Source: Mesorhizobium sp. M00.F.Ca.ET.216.01.1.1
GTDB lineage: Bacteria > Pseudomonadota > Alphaproteobacteria > Rhizobiales > Rhizobiaceae
Assembly: GCF_004010325.2 (NCBI RefSeq)
Contig: NZ_SADR02000008.1
Location: 124,001 to 188,000 of the forward strand
Direction: 5' to 3'
DNA length: 64,000 nt
Position 1 is the first letter of the stretch, and each line of letters starts with the position of its first letter. Under the pieces are notes generated by a model, which was not told the DNA's origin, made no database searches, and worked only from the letters and a program-made list of their open reading frames with translations. Positions 9,947-18,385 of the stretch are shown here, piece by piece. The position numbers and the translations under genes were made by a program.

Positions 9947-11263
9947 CTAGCGCCCGTTGGCGCCTTTCAGGCGCGACTTGACGACCAGCGGCTGGATGTA
10001 GGGCTCGAGCGACTTCAGCGTGCGCGCCAGCGCACCTCGCATCTCGTCGACGGTCGCCGTGCCCGCCGCCATCATCTCGTGACGGGCCGCCTCGTTGGTC
10101 AAAAGGAAATTGACGGCGCCAGCCAGCATGTCGCGGTCGCGCACCAGCTTGGCGCCGCCTCTGTCGAGCAAGCGCTGATAGGCCTCGCGAAAATTCTGGA
10201 CATTGCGGCCGGCCAGCACCGCCGTCTCGAGCATGGCCGGCTCCAGTGGGTTCTGGCCGCCCTCGGAGGTGAGCGAGCGGCCAACGAAGGCTATCTCCGT
10301 CAACCTGAGATAAAGCCCCATCTCGCCGATCGTATCGCCGAGCAGGATATCGGTGTCGGCCGTGATCCTGTCGCCCGTGCTGCGCCGTGCGAGCTTCAGT
10401 CCCATGCCGGAAATCTGCGCAGCCAGGGCTTCGGCACGGTCGGGATGGCGCGGCACGACAATCGTCAAAAGGCCGTGGTGTCGTTTGTACAGCATGGCGT
10501 GGACCTCGGCGGCCACCACCTCCTCGCCGTCATGGGTCGAGATCGCCGCCCAGGTCGGGCGGGCGCCGATCTGGCGCTTCAACAAAGAGAGCGCCCTTTC
10601 ATCGGCCGGCGGCGGCAAGGTGTCGACCTTGAGATTGCCCGACACGGTGACCGGGCGGGCACCGAGCGAGCGGAAGCGCTCGCCGTCGACGTCCGACTGG
10701 GCGACGACATGGGCAAGGTTCTCGAACAGCGCTTCGGCGATGTTTGCGCGCTTCTTCCAGGATTTGAACGAGCGGTCGGACAGCCTGCCGTTGACCAGCA
10801 CCTGCGGCACGCGGCGGGCTCCAAGTTCCAGGATGGTCATCGGCCATATCTCCGATTCGGCGATGATCGCCAGATCCGGCTGCCAGTGATCGAGGAAGCG
10901 GCTGACCGCCGGCTTGAGGTCGAGCGGCACATATTGGTGGATGATGCGGGCGCCGAGCCGTTCGTCGGCAACCTGCGCGGAGGTGACCGTGCCGGTTGTC
11001 AGCACGATGTTGACGCCATAGTCGAGGATGCTCTCGACCAGCGGCACGACGGCGATGGTCTCGCCGACGCTCGCCGCATGGATCCAGATCAACGGCCCTT
11101 CGGGACGCGGACGGCCGGCGACGCCATAGCGCTCGCGACGGCGAACGCGGTCTTCCTTGCCCTTGGAGGTACGCCAGGCGACATAGGGTCCGATCAGCGG
11201 ATAGGCAATTGCCCCTGCGAACCGGTACGCCGTCAGGAAGGTGCGCGCCCAGCGCTCGCTCAT
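9947..11263 (-). CDS. waaA: 3-deoxy-D-manno-octulosonic acid transferase
   Basis: 438 aa (KdtA/WaaA). A membrane-anchoring N-terminus is followed by two Rossmann domains: IWIHAASVGET near the start and the donor-binding SEGGQNPLEPA motif late. It transfers Kdo from CMP-Kdo to the lipid A precursor at the cytoplasmic face. Its ATG overlaps the stop of the upstream acyltransferase by four bases (ATGA), and lpxK follows immediately. The order acyltransferase-kdtA-lpxK is a conserved rhizobial arrangement. Confidence 0.95.
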   Translation of the reverse strand: MSERWARTFLTAYRFAGAIAYPLIGPYVAWRTSKGKEDRVRRRERYGVAGRPRPEGPLIWIHAASVGETIAVVPLVESILDYGVNIVLTTGTVTSAQVADERLGARIIHQYVPLDLKPAVSRFLDHWQPDLAIIAESEIWPMTILELGARRVPQVLVNGRLSDRSFKSWKKRANIAEALFENLAHVVAQSDVDGERFRSLGARPVTVSGNLKVDTLPPPADERALSLLKRQIGARPTWAAISTHDGEEVVAAEVHAMLYKRHHGLLTIVVPRHPDRAEALAAQISGMGLKLARRSTGDRITADTDILLGDTIGEMGLYLRLTEIAFVGRSLTSEGGQNPLEPAMLETAVLAGRNVQNFREAYQRLLDRGGAKLVRDRDMLAGAVNFLLTNEAARHEMMAAGTATVDEMRGALARTLKSLEPYIQPLVVKSRLKGANGR

Positions 11264-12048
11264 TTCAGGCCATCCACGAGGCGGTAGGCCTCGGCAGTCG
11301 CTGCGTTGAGCGAGGCCGTGAGCTCCTGACGCTTACGCTCCATTTCGGCGTCGTCGGCATTGGCCGGCACGAACACCGGCGTTCCGACGACGATCGAAGA
11401 GCGGCCGAAAGGCAGGTTGATGGTGGTCTTGTCCCAGCTCTTCTCCAGCACCTTGCGGCGGCTGGTGGCGATGGCGGCAGGCAGGATCGGCCGGCCCGAA
11501 AGACGCGCCAGAAGAACGACGCCAAGCCCAGCGTCGCGCGGCGTGCCGTGAGGAATGTCTGCGATCATGGCGACGTTCTTGCCAGCGCCGAGCGACTTTT
11601 TCAGGGCAATGAGCGCCTTGGCGCCGCCCTTGTCGAGATGCTTCGAGCTTTCGCGCCCGCCGGAGCCGCGCACCGCCTCGATGCCGAATTTCTCGATCAT
11701 CAGCGCGTTGAGCTCGGCATCGGCGCTGCGCGACACCATGGCGACCAGCGGCCGACCTGCGGGATAGTAGGCCGGGGTCAGGAGATGCTGGCCGTGCCAG
11801 AGCGCAATGATGCCGGGTTCGAGATGTGCATAGGCGCCGCCCGAAAACCGCGCCGATCCGTCGACCAGGCGATTGGTCAGGCGCACCAGGCGGACGAACT
11901 GCGCGAACAGGCTGGCGATGGCGTTCTTGACGAATCGCGACTGCGCCAGCGGTTCGCGAATCCTGCGCCAGAACGTCCGGGTCGTGCCGCCGCGTTTGCT
12001 TCTGACGGCGGACCTCGTGGCCGGCCCTTTCACCGCTTCATGCTCCAT
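11260..12048 (-). CDS. lysophospholipid acyltransferase family protein (DUF374)
   Basis: 262 aa, DUF374 family, which has the LPLAT-like fold. It contains PGIIALWHGQHLLTPAYY near residue 80 (the HX4D-like region is relaxed to WHGQ) and RGSGGRESSKHLDKG later. Placed between the DUF4170 gene and kdtA it probably acts on lipid A or a related lipid, but the substrate is not proven. The start at 12048 (MEHEAVKGP) is preferred; the longer frame to 12156 runs through the DUF4170 gene. Confidence 0.85.
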   Translation of the reverse strand: MEHEAVKGPATRSAVRSKRGGTTRTFWRRIREPLAQSRFVKNAIASLFAQFVRLVRLTNRLVDGSARFSGGAYAHLEPGIIALWHGQHLLTPAYYPAGRPLVAMVSRSADAELNALMIEKFGIEAVRGSGGRESSKHLDKGGAKALIALKKSLGAGKNVAMIADIPHGTPRDAGLGVVLLARLSGRPILPAAIATSRRKVLEKSWDKTTINLPFGRSSIVVGTPVFVPANADDAEMERKRQELTASLNAATAEAYRLVDGLK

Positions 12049-12053
12049 CGGTA

Positions 12054-12299
12054 TCAACCGGCAACCTTGTTTTCGGGGTCGAGCAGGCGGTGCAGGTGAA
12101 CGACGAAATAGCGCATATGTGCATTGTCCACGCTGGCTTGCGCCTTGGCTTTCCACGCCGCGTGCGCGGATTTGTAATCGGGGTAGATGCCGACGATGTC
12201 GAGCGCGTCGAGATCGCGGAATTCGGTGCCGCCCAGCTTCTTGAGTTCGCCGCCGAACACCAGGTGCAAAAGCTGTTTCTTTCCGTCGTCAGCGGCCAT
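12054..12299 (-). CDS. DUF4170 domain protein
   Basis: 81 aa cytosolic-looking protein of the DUF4170 family (PF13773), short and conserved in rhizobia. The central pattern DLDALDIVGIYPDYKSAHAA is followed by a segment reading MRYFVVHLHRLLDP. It ends six bases before the acyltransferase start and lies inside the lipid A-Kdo operon, so a role linked to envelope synthesis is possible, but its function is unknown. Confidence 0.85.
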   Translation of the reverse strand: MAADDGKKQLLHLVFGGELKKLGGTEFRDLDALDIVGIYPDYKSAHAAWKAKAQASVDNAHMRYFVVHLHRLLDPENKVAG

Positions 12300-12375
12300 G
12301 TCGATCCTTCATAAATCGTGAATTTGCGACAGGTCTAGACCAAAGCCGCCGACTTTGGAACCATTGATGATGTGT

Positions 12376-13182
12376 TCAACCATCTAGCCCGGCAATGACG
12401 CCGGCGAGGACGGCGAGGAGTTCGCCGCTGCCGGCGGCCAGCGCGCCGTGATGGATCACTTCGCCGGCATAGCGGGGCGCACGGCCGTGCCGGTCGAGCA
12501 GGGCACCGCCGGCCTCGCGCAGGATGAGGTCGGCGGCTGCGATGTCCCAGTCATGCGCATTGGCCTTGACGAAGGTCGCGTCGAGTACGCCGCCGGCGAT
12601 CATCGCCAGCCGGTAGGCAAGCGAGGGAAGGTAGGGCACGCGGTTGAGCCGGCTCTGCCATTCCTCCGGCATCAGATCGATCAACGGCTTCGGTCCGGCG
12701 ACTTCGGCCCTGTCTGCCAGGGGCCGCACGGCAATGCGCTGACCGTTCAGGAACGCGCCCTCGCCGGGCAGCGCCCAATAGGTCTCATTCACAGCTGGGC
12801 ATTCGAGCACGCCGGCAAGCGTGCGGCCGTCCTCGACCACGGCGACGCTGACGCACCATGAGCGATGGCCTTGGAGGAAGCCGCGCGTGCCATCGATGGG
12901 GTCGACGACGAAGGTGCGGCGCGCCGAAAGCCTTGCCTGGTCGTCAACCGTCTCCTCCGACAGCCAACCATAATCCGGCCGCGCCGCGAGCAAAGTCTGG
13001 CGCAGATAGGCGTCGGCGGCATGATCGGCCTCGCTGACCGGCGAGGTGCCGCCCTTCATCCAAACCTGCGGGTCCTTGCCGAAATAGCGCATGGCGATGA
13101 CGCCCGCCTCGCGGGCCGCGTCGCGAAGCAGCGACAGATCCTCGCCCGCCGCAGCGGATATGGTCGTATCAATCTCCGGCAA
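12376..13182 (-). CDS. inositol monophosphatase family protein, CysQ-like 3'(2'),5'-bisphosphate nucleotidase
   Basis: 268 aa metal-dependent phosphatase. Metal-binding motifs are in order: LSEETVDD (Glu-Glu), VVDPIDGTRGF and WDIAAADLILREAGG. It most resembles CysQ, which removes the 3' phosphate of PAP during sulfate assimilation; other IMPase-family substrates remain possible. It overlaps pmbA by 14 bases and precedes the DUF4170 gene by about 75 bp. Same operon direction as the lipid A-Kdo genes. Confidence 0.85.
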   Translation of the reverse strand: MPEIDTTISAAAGEDLSLLRDAAREAGVIAMRYFGKDPQVWMKGGTSPVSEADHAADAYLRQTLLAARPDYGWLSEETVDDQARLSARRTFVVDPIDGTRGFLQGHRSWCVSVAVVEDGRTLAGVLECPAVNETYWALPGEGAFLNGQRIAVRPLADRAEVAGPKPLIDLMPEEWQSRLNRVPYLPSLAYRLAMIAGGVLDATFVKANAHDWDIAAADLILREAGGALLDRHGRAPRYAGEVIHHGALAAGSGELLAVLAGVIAGLDG

Positions 13183-14512
13183 GGGTCATGCCTTCGATCA
13201 GCAGAGTGGGCGCCGCGGTGCCGAAATTTCGGTCGAGGTCGCTTGCCGGAACCATTTTCAGGAACATGGTCTTCAGGTTTGAGGCGATGGTAACCTCGGC
13301 AACCGGATAGGCGAGCTCACCATTCTCGATCCAGAAGCCGGACGCGCCGCGGCTGTATTCGCCGGTCACCATATCGACGCCCTGGCCGAACACTTCGGTG
13401 ACGTAGAAGCCGCGCTTCAGTGATTTTATCAGGTCTTCCGGCGTCCTTTCGCCCGGCTCGATGGCGAGATTGGTCGACGATGGCGAGACGGAGGAGCCAT
13501 GGCGCGAGCCGCGTCCGTTGGTGACGAGACCAAGCTCGCGCGCGGCCGAGGTCGACAGGAACCAGTGGTTCAAAACGCCTTTTTCGACCATCAGCAGCTT
13601 TTCGCCCTCGACGCCTTCGCCGTCAAACGGACGCGACGCCTGGCCGCGGCGCCGGAGGGGCTCGTCGGTAACGGTGATCTCGGACGAGGCGACTTGTTTG
13701 CCCATCATGTCGCGCAGAAAGCTGGTCTTGCGCGCCACAGCGGCGCCGTTGATGGCGCCGGCAAGATGGCCGGCGATGCCGCGGGCGACGCGCGGATCGA
13801 ACACCACGTCGACCGGGCCAGTGGCCGCCTTGCGGGCGCCGATACGCCGCGCGGCGCGTTCACCGGCCTTGCGGCCGATATCCTCCGGCGCGTCGAGATC
13901 GGCAAAATGCTGGCGTGAGGAAAACTCATAGTCGCGCTCCATGCCGGTGCCTTCGCCGGCAATGACACTGGTCGAACGCGAAAAGCGCGACGCGACATAC
14001 TGGCCGAGGAAACCATGCGAGGTGGCAAGGACCAGCCCGCCAAGCCCGGCACTGGCGTTGCTTCCAGCCGAATTGGTGACGCCCTTGACGGCAAGCGCTG
14101 CCGCTTCCGCGGCAAGGGCAGCCTCCTTCAGCTCATCGGCCGAAACCTCGGTGGCGTCGAACAGGTCGAGATCGCGCGGCTTGCCGACCAGCAGGGCCGG
14201 ATCGGCGAGCCCCTGATAGGGGTCCTCGGGCGACACTTTGGCCATGGCAACGGCGCGCTCGGCCAGCATCTTCGGGTCCGATGCTGCGGTAGCAGAAACG
14301 CTCGCCACCCGGTTGCCGACGAAGACGCGCAACGAGACATCCTCGCTCTCGGAAGCCTCGGTGGCCTCGACCTTGCCGAGCCGCACCGAAACGCTGGTCG
14401 AACGGCCGCGCACCGCAACCGCGTCGGCGGCGTCGGCACCGGCTTTTTTTGCAGCCTCGACCAGGGCCGCGACGCGATCGGTCAATTTCGCTGCGTCGAG
14501 CGTGTCGGTCAT
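13169..14512 (-). CDS. pmbA: TldD/PmbA family protein (TldE subunit type)
   Basis: 447 aa. Partner subunit of the TldD-TldE protease, which trims unfolded peptides and matures some modified peptides. The zinc motif HEXXXH of TldD is absent, as expected for the PmbA/TldE subunit. The C-terminal region has the conserved GEYSRGASGFWIENGE and VAEVTIASNLK. It heads the minus-strand run down to lpxK. No tldD lies in the window. Confidence 0.92.
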   Translation of the reverse strand: MTDTLDAAKLTDRVAALVEAAKKAGADAADAVAVRGRSTSVSVRLGKVEATEASESEDVSLRVFVGNRVASVSATAASDPKMLAERAVAMAKVSPEDPYQGLADPALLVGKPRDLDLFDATEVSADELKEAALAAEAAALAVKGVTNSAGSNASAGLGGLVLATSHGFLGQYVASRFSRSTSVIAGEGTGMERDYEFSSRQHFADLDAPEDIGRKAGERAARRIGARKAATGPVDVVFDPRVARGIAGHLAGAINGAAVARKTSFLRDMMGKQVASSEITVTDEPLRRRGQASRPFDGEGVEGEKLLMVEKGVLNHWFLSTSAARELGLVTNGRGSRHGSSVSPSSTNLAIEPGERTPEDLIKSLKRGFYVTEVFGQGVDMVTGEYSRGASGFWIENGELAYPVAEVTIASNLKTMFLKMVPASDLDRNFGTAAPTLLIEGMTLAGD

Positions 14513-14700
14513 GCGTGTGATCCTGTTTTTTTGTCAGCTGCGCGATCGGCCGCTGGTGCACCATCTATTGTTCCACTGCGGCTTGTGCAATGGGAGAAGC
14601 GGCAATCAAGATGCATCGGGCTAAAATGTGCCGGCCCGATTCTGCCCAGTCGGACCGGCACGACCGATCGAAGCCTCGCAGACTTTTCGGAGCACCAGCC

Positions 14701-15117
14701 ATGACGCCTTTCCACCTCGCCTTTCCGGTTCGTGATCTCGATGAAACCCGTGCTTTCTATGGCGATGTGCTTGGCTGCGCCATCGGACGCTCGTCGGCGA
14801 CCTGGGTCGATTTCGATCTCTACGGCCATCAGATGTCGGCGCATTTGCGGCCTGAGGCGACCCAGGCCGCCAGCGACGGCAAGGTCGACGGCATCCTGGT
14901 GCCGATCCCGCATTTTGGCGCGGTGCTGCTGATGGACGAATGGCAGCGGCTCGCCGCGCGGCTGGAGGCGCGTTCCGACATCGACTGGCTAGAACGGCCG
15001 ATGGTGCGCTTCAAGGGCGAGCCCGGCGAACAGGCGACGCTGTTCATCCGCGATCCTTTCGGCAACGCCCTGGAATTCAAGGGCTTTCGCTCGCTGGAGC
15101 AGGTTTTCGCGCATTGA
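14701..15117 (+). CDS. VOC-family (glyoxalase/bleomycin resistance fold) protein
   Basis: 138 aa with two beta-alpha-beta-beta-beta modules. The N-terminus FHLAFPVRDLDETRAFYGDV and the C-terminus FIRDPFGNALEFKGF are typical, with His, Glu-type metal ligands in place. The ATG at 14701 is chosen because the longer frame to 14590 has no family similarity. The reaction is unknown; members include dioxygenases, isomerases and resistance proteins. It stands alone between pmbA and epmA. Confidence 0.85.
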   Translation: MTPFHLAFPVRDLDETRAFYGDVLGCAIGRSSATWVDFDLYGHQMSAHLRPEATQAASDGKVDGILVPIPHFGAVLLMDEWQRLAARLEARSDIDWLERPMVRFKGEPGEQATLFIRDPFGNALEFKGFRSLEQVFAH

Positions 15118-15161
15118 GGCGGGAGGGCGCGGCCTTCGGGTTCAGTTTCGGCTCACATCCT

Positions 15162-16211
15162 TCACGGCGCGGCAACCGGTGTCCAGATTACGTCCTCGAT
15201 CCTGGTCGCTCCCGTTGCCAGCATCACTAGCCGGTCGAAGCCAAGCGCGGCGCCGCTCGCCTGCGGCATGATGGCCAGCGCGTCCAGGAAATCCTCGTCA
15301 ATCGGATAGCGCTCGCCGTAGACGCGCTCTTTCTCGTCCATCTCGGCGGCAAAGCGCCGGCGCTGCTCAGCCGGATTTGTCAGCTCGCCGAAGGCGTTGG
15401 CGAGCTCGACACCGCAGCAATAAAGCTCGAAGCGCTCGGCAACGCGCGGATCATCGGCGCTCGGCCGGGCAAGGGCGGCCTCCGAGATTGGATAGCCGTA
15501 GAGGATGGTGGCGCGCCCCCGCCCCAGCGCCGGCTCGATCTTTTCCACCATGACCCGGCTGAACAGATCGGCCCAATTGTCGTCCGGCGCCGTGCGCAGC
15601 CCCGCCTTGATCAAGGCATTGTCGAGTGCCGCACGGTCGGTACTGCCATCCGCGGCCACCGTGGCCAAAAGGTCGATGCCGGCATGGCGCATGAACGCCT
15701 CGGCGACGCTCAGCCGTTCCGGCTCGGCGAATGGGTCGGCCTCGCGGCCGCGAAAGCCGAAGCGTTTTGCGCCCGCCCGCTCGGCCGCGAGCGCCAGCAG
15801 CCCGGCACAATCGCGCATCAGGCTCTCATAAGTCTCGCCGACCCGATACCATTCGAGCATAGTGAATTCCGGATGGTGCAAGGCGCCGCGCTCGCGGTTG
15901 CGCCAGACCGGACCAAAGCTGAAGATGTGCTGCTCGCCGGCGGCCAAAAGCTTCTTGCAGGCGAATTCCGGCGAGGTGTGCAGGTAGAGCTGATGGCGCG
16001 ACCCGTCCAGACCGATCGCCTCGGTGGCGAAGGCCGACAGATGTGCCTCGTTGCCGGGCGACACCTGCAGGGCCGATGTCTCCACCTCGATGAAGTCGCG
16101 GCGGGCGAACCAGCCGCGCACCGCGGCGGCGATAGCATTGCGCAGCATCAGCCGCGGCCGGCGGTCGGCATGGACATGCGGCGTCCACCAGGGCGAAGTG
16201 TTGTTGGTCAT
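15162..16211 (-). CDS. epmA: elongation factor P--(R)-beta-lysine ligase EpmA
   Basis: 349 aa. A class II lysyl-tRNA synthetase catalytic core without the anticodon-binding domain (GenX/PoxA/EpmA). Class II motifs are visible: [19 protein letters not shown] and a C-terminal [12 protein letters not shown]. It ligates (R)-beta-lysine to a lysine of EF-P. The start at 16211 (MTNNTSPWW) gives the usual length. It is divergent from efp with about 110 bp between them. Confidence 0.95.
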   Translation of the reverse strand: MTNNTSPWWTPHVHADRRPRLMLRNAIAAAVRGWFARRDFIEVETSALQVSPGNEAHLSAFATEAIGLDGSRHQLYLHTSPEFACKKLLAAGEQHIFSFGPVWRNRERGALHHPEFTMLEWYRVGETYESLMRDCAGLLALAAERAGAKRFGFRGREADPFAEPERLSVAEAFMRHAGIDLLATVAADGSTDRAALDNALIKAGLRTAPDDNWADLFSRVMVEKIEPALGRGRATILYGYPISEAALARPSADDPRVAERFELYCCGVELANAFGELTNPAEQRRRFAAEMDEKERVYGERYPIDEDFLDALAIMPQASGAALGFDRLVMLATGATRIEDVIWTPVAAP

Positions 16212-16322
16212 GGCCGATGGAATCGCGCGCAGGACTGGCGGTTGCGGCCAAGATGCGCTAGGGCGCACGGCACGGCTGCTGCAGCCGATTTGCGCCGATC
16301 AACTGTTTCAGGATTTAAGCCC

Positions 16323-16892
16323 GTGGTGAAAGTCATCGCCAGTTCCCTACGCAAAGGCAACGTCGTCGATAAGGACGGCAAGCTCTATGTGGTCCTCTTT
16401 GCCGAAAACATCCATCCTGGCAAGGGCACGCCGGTCACCCAGTTGGACATGCGCCGCATCTCCGACGGGGTGAAGGTTTCGGAGCGCTATCGCACCACCG
16501 AGCAGGTGGAGCGCGCCTATGTCGAGGAGCGCGAGCACACCTTCCTCTATAGCGACGGCGAAGGTTTTCATTTCATGAACCCGGAAAGCTACGACCAGGT
16601 CGCGGTGCCAGAAAGCGTGATCGGCGAGATGGCGCCCTATCTCATCGAAGGCATGGCGGTGCAGGTGTCGCAGCACAACGGCGTGCCGATCTCGCTGGTG
16701 CTGCCGCAGCGCGCGACCTTCGAGGTGGTCGAGACCGAGCCGGTGACCAAGGGCCAGACCGCGTCCTCCTCCTATAAGCCCGCGACGCTGTCCAACGGCG
16801 TGCGCACGCTGGTGCCGCCGCACATCAGCGCCGGCACCCGCGTGGTGGTGATGACGGCGGACGGAGCCTATGTCGAGCGCGCGAAGGATTAG
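16323..16892 (+). CDS. efp: translation elongation factor P
   Basis: 189 aa EF-P, which rescues ribosomes stalled at polyproline. The start is GTG at 16323, giving [13 protein letters not shown]; the long upstream frame to 15684 is antisense to epmA and not real. The loop [10 protein letters not shown] places a lysine at position 34, the residue modified by EpmA in the lysine-type branch. The neighbouring divergent epmA supports that modification. epmB (the aminomutase) is not in the window. Confidence 0.97.
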   Translation: MVKVIASSLRKGNVVDKDGKLYVVLFAENIHPGKGTPVTQLDMRRISDGVKVSERYRTTEQVERAYVEEREHTFLYSDGEGFHFMNPESYDQVAVPESVIGEMAPYLIEGMAVQVSQHNGVPISLVLPQRATFEVVETEPVTKGQTASSSYKPATLSNGVRTLVPPHISAGTRVVVMTADGAYVERAKD

Positions 16893-16927
16893 GAGGGCGT
16901 TGCTCGGGCTTCGGCTTGGCAGTCGAC

Positions 16928-17785
16928 CTAATGCAGATGCCTCAGCTTGTCAGGGTTCCGCACCACATAGATTGCTGTGACCTTTCCGTCCTCGATTTCG
17001 AGCGCCGTCGTCTGAAGTTCGCCATCGGCTTCCAGCGTGATGAAACCGGGCAATCCGTTGACAAAACCGGTACGAACAAGTTTCGAACCATTTTCGTGGA
17101 ACCGAGCCGCCAGTTGTTCGTGAACTTCCATGACGGCATCGAAGCCGACGATCGGCTCTATGGCTGCCGGACGCTTGCCCCCACCATCAGCATGAACACT
17201 GACATCGGCCGCCAGCATTGCACCAAGCGCTTTCATATCGCCGCCGCGTGAGGCGGTGAAGAAAGCCCTTGCAAGCTCGAGGCCATGTTGTTTCTCCACC
17301 TGGAAGCGCGGTCTCGCCTCGCGCACATGAGTGCGCGCCCGGGCAGCGAGCTGGCGGCAGGCAGCCGGGTCACGCCCGATGGTGGCTGCGACTTCCTCGA
17401 ATTGCAGTCCGAACACATCGTGCAGCAGGAAGGCCGCCCGCTCGAGCGGAGAAAGACGCTCCAGCGCAAGCATCAGCGGCAAGGTGACATCCTCCTCTTC
17501 CTCCTCTTCGAGCACAGGATCGGGAAGCCAGGGGCCGACATAGGTCTCGCGCTGGCGTCGCGCTGACTTGAGCTGATCGAGACAGAGGCGCGTGACCGTG
17601 CGGCGCAGGAACGCTTCTGGTTCGCGCACCTCGCTGCGGTCGGCCCCCATCCAGCGGATGAAGGCCTCTTGCACCATATCCTCGGCGTCGGCCACAGAGC
17701 CGAGCATGCGGTAAGCAACCCGCATGAGCTTTGGACGCAGCGGATCGAAACTGGCCGCTGCATTCTCGTGCGTGACGCCTGCCAT
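16928..17785 (-). CDS. ECF41-family RNA polymerase sigma factor with SnoaL-like C-terminal extension
   Basis: 285 aa. Sigma region 2 (about residues 12-80, AEDMVQEAFIRWM) and region 4 (about 105-165, LSPLERAAFLLHDVF). A long C-terminal extension of SnoaL/NTF2 type follows. All three hallmarks described for ECF41 are present: WLPDP in the linker, DGGGK in the extension, and NPDKL at the extreme C-terminus. In this group the extension replaces an anti-sigma factor. The ATG at 17785 shares one base with the stop of the AhpD-like gene (TGATG), so the two are translationally coupled. Confidence 0.95.
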   Translation of the reverse strand: MAGVTHENAAASFDPLRPKLMRVAYRMLGSVADAEDMVQEAFIRWMGADRSEVREPEAFLRRTVTRLCLDQLKSARRQRETYVGPWLPDPVLEEEEEEDVTLPLMLALERLSPLERAAFLLHDVFGLQFEEVAATIGRDPAACRQLAARARTHVREARPRFQVEKQHGLELARAFFTASRGGDMKALGAMLAADVSVHADGGGKRPAAIEPIVGFDAVMEVHEQLAARFHENGSKLVRTGFVNGLPGFITLEADGELQTTALEIEDGKVTAIYVVRNPDKLRHLH

Positions 17786-18252
17786 CAGGCCGCCGCCTTG
17801 ACGGCGGACTTTGCGTCCGCCGGATCAATAAACATGCCGAAGCCGACCGCGATGCGGTTCCACCCATTGATGACATTGATCATCAATGTGAGCTTGACTT
17901 GCTCCTCCTCGGTGAACTGCGCCTTCAGGGCTTCGTAGGCGCTCTCGTGCGCATGCCCTTCGGAGAGCCGCGTCAGCGCGTCGGTCCAGCCGAGCGCGGC
18001 GCGTTCGCGGTCGGTGTAGCAAGGGGCCTCGCGCCAGGCCGACAGCAGGTAGATGCGCTGCTCGGTCTCTCCCCTCGCGCGCGCATCCGCTGTATGCATA
18101 TTGAGGCAGTTGGCGCAGCCGTTGATCTGGGAGGCGCGGATTTCCACGAGCCCGACGAGGGTCGGTTCAAGGCTCGAAGCGACGGCGGCCGAAGTGGCGT
18201 ACCACTTCTTCATGAGTTCGGGGGCCGCGGCAAAGAGATCGTTGGCAGTCAT
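17785..18252 (-). CDS. carboxymuconolactone decarboxylase/AhpD-family protein, ECF41 target
   Basis: 155 aa. The AhpD-type thiol site CANCLNMH is present (two Cys and a His), so a peroxidase or disulfide role is likely. ECF41 sigma genes are known to sit beside a carboxymuconolactone decarboxylase, oxidoreductase or epimerase gene, and this is that partner. The start at 18252 is preferred over 18324 because AGAAGGAAA precedes it and because the ECF41 promoter at 18285-18311 would lie inside the longer frame. Confidence 0.92.
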   Translation of the reverse strand: MTANDLFAAAPELMKKWYATSAAVASSLEPTLVGLVEIRASQINGCANCLNMHTADARARGETEQRIYLLSAWREAPCYTDRERAALGWTDALTRLSEGHAHESAYEALKAQFTEEEQVKLTLMINVINGWNRIAVGFGMFIDPADAKSAVKAAA

Positions 18253-18284
18253 GGTTCGTTTCCTTCTGTTGGTTACGACATCAT

Positions 18285-18311
18285 GACGAGGCAGGACCTG
18301 CCAGTGTGACA
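18285..18311 (-). promoter_or_regulatory. ECF41-type promoter
   Basis: On the minus strand the -35 TGTCACA (18311-18305) is separated by exactly 16 bases from the -10 CGTC (18288-18285). This is the published ECF41 consensus TGTCACA-N16-CGTC. It lies about 33 bp upstream of the AhpD-like start and drives that gene and, by coupling, the sigma gene itself. Confidence 0.88.
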
Positions 18312-18385
18312 TACGCGCCAACATTTTTAGTGCATGTCGCCAACCACTCGGCCGCCGATGCGCTTGGTTCTCCTATGTTTATCGG

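Noticed and set aside
15684..16322. N-terminal extension of EF-P
   Set aside because: The extension is antisense to epmA; GTG at 16323 gives the standard EF-P start.
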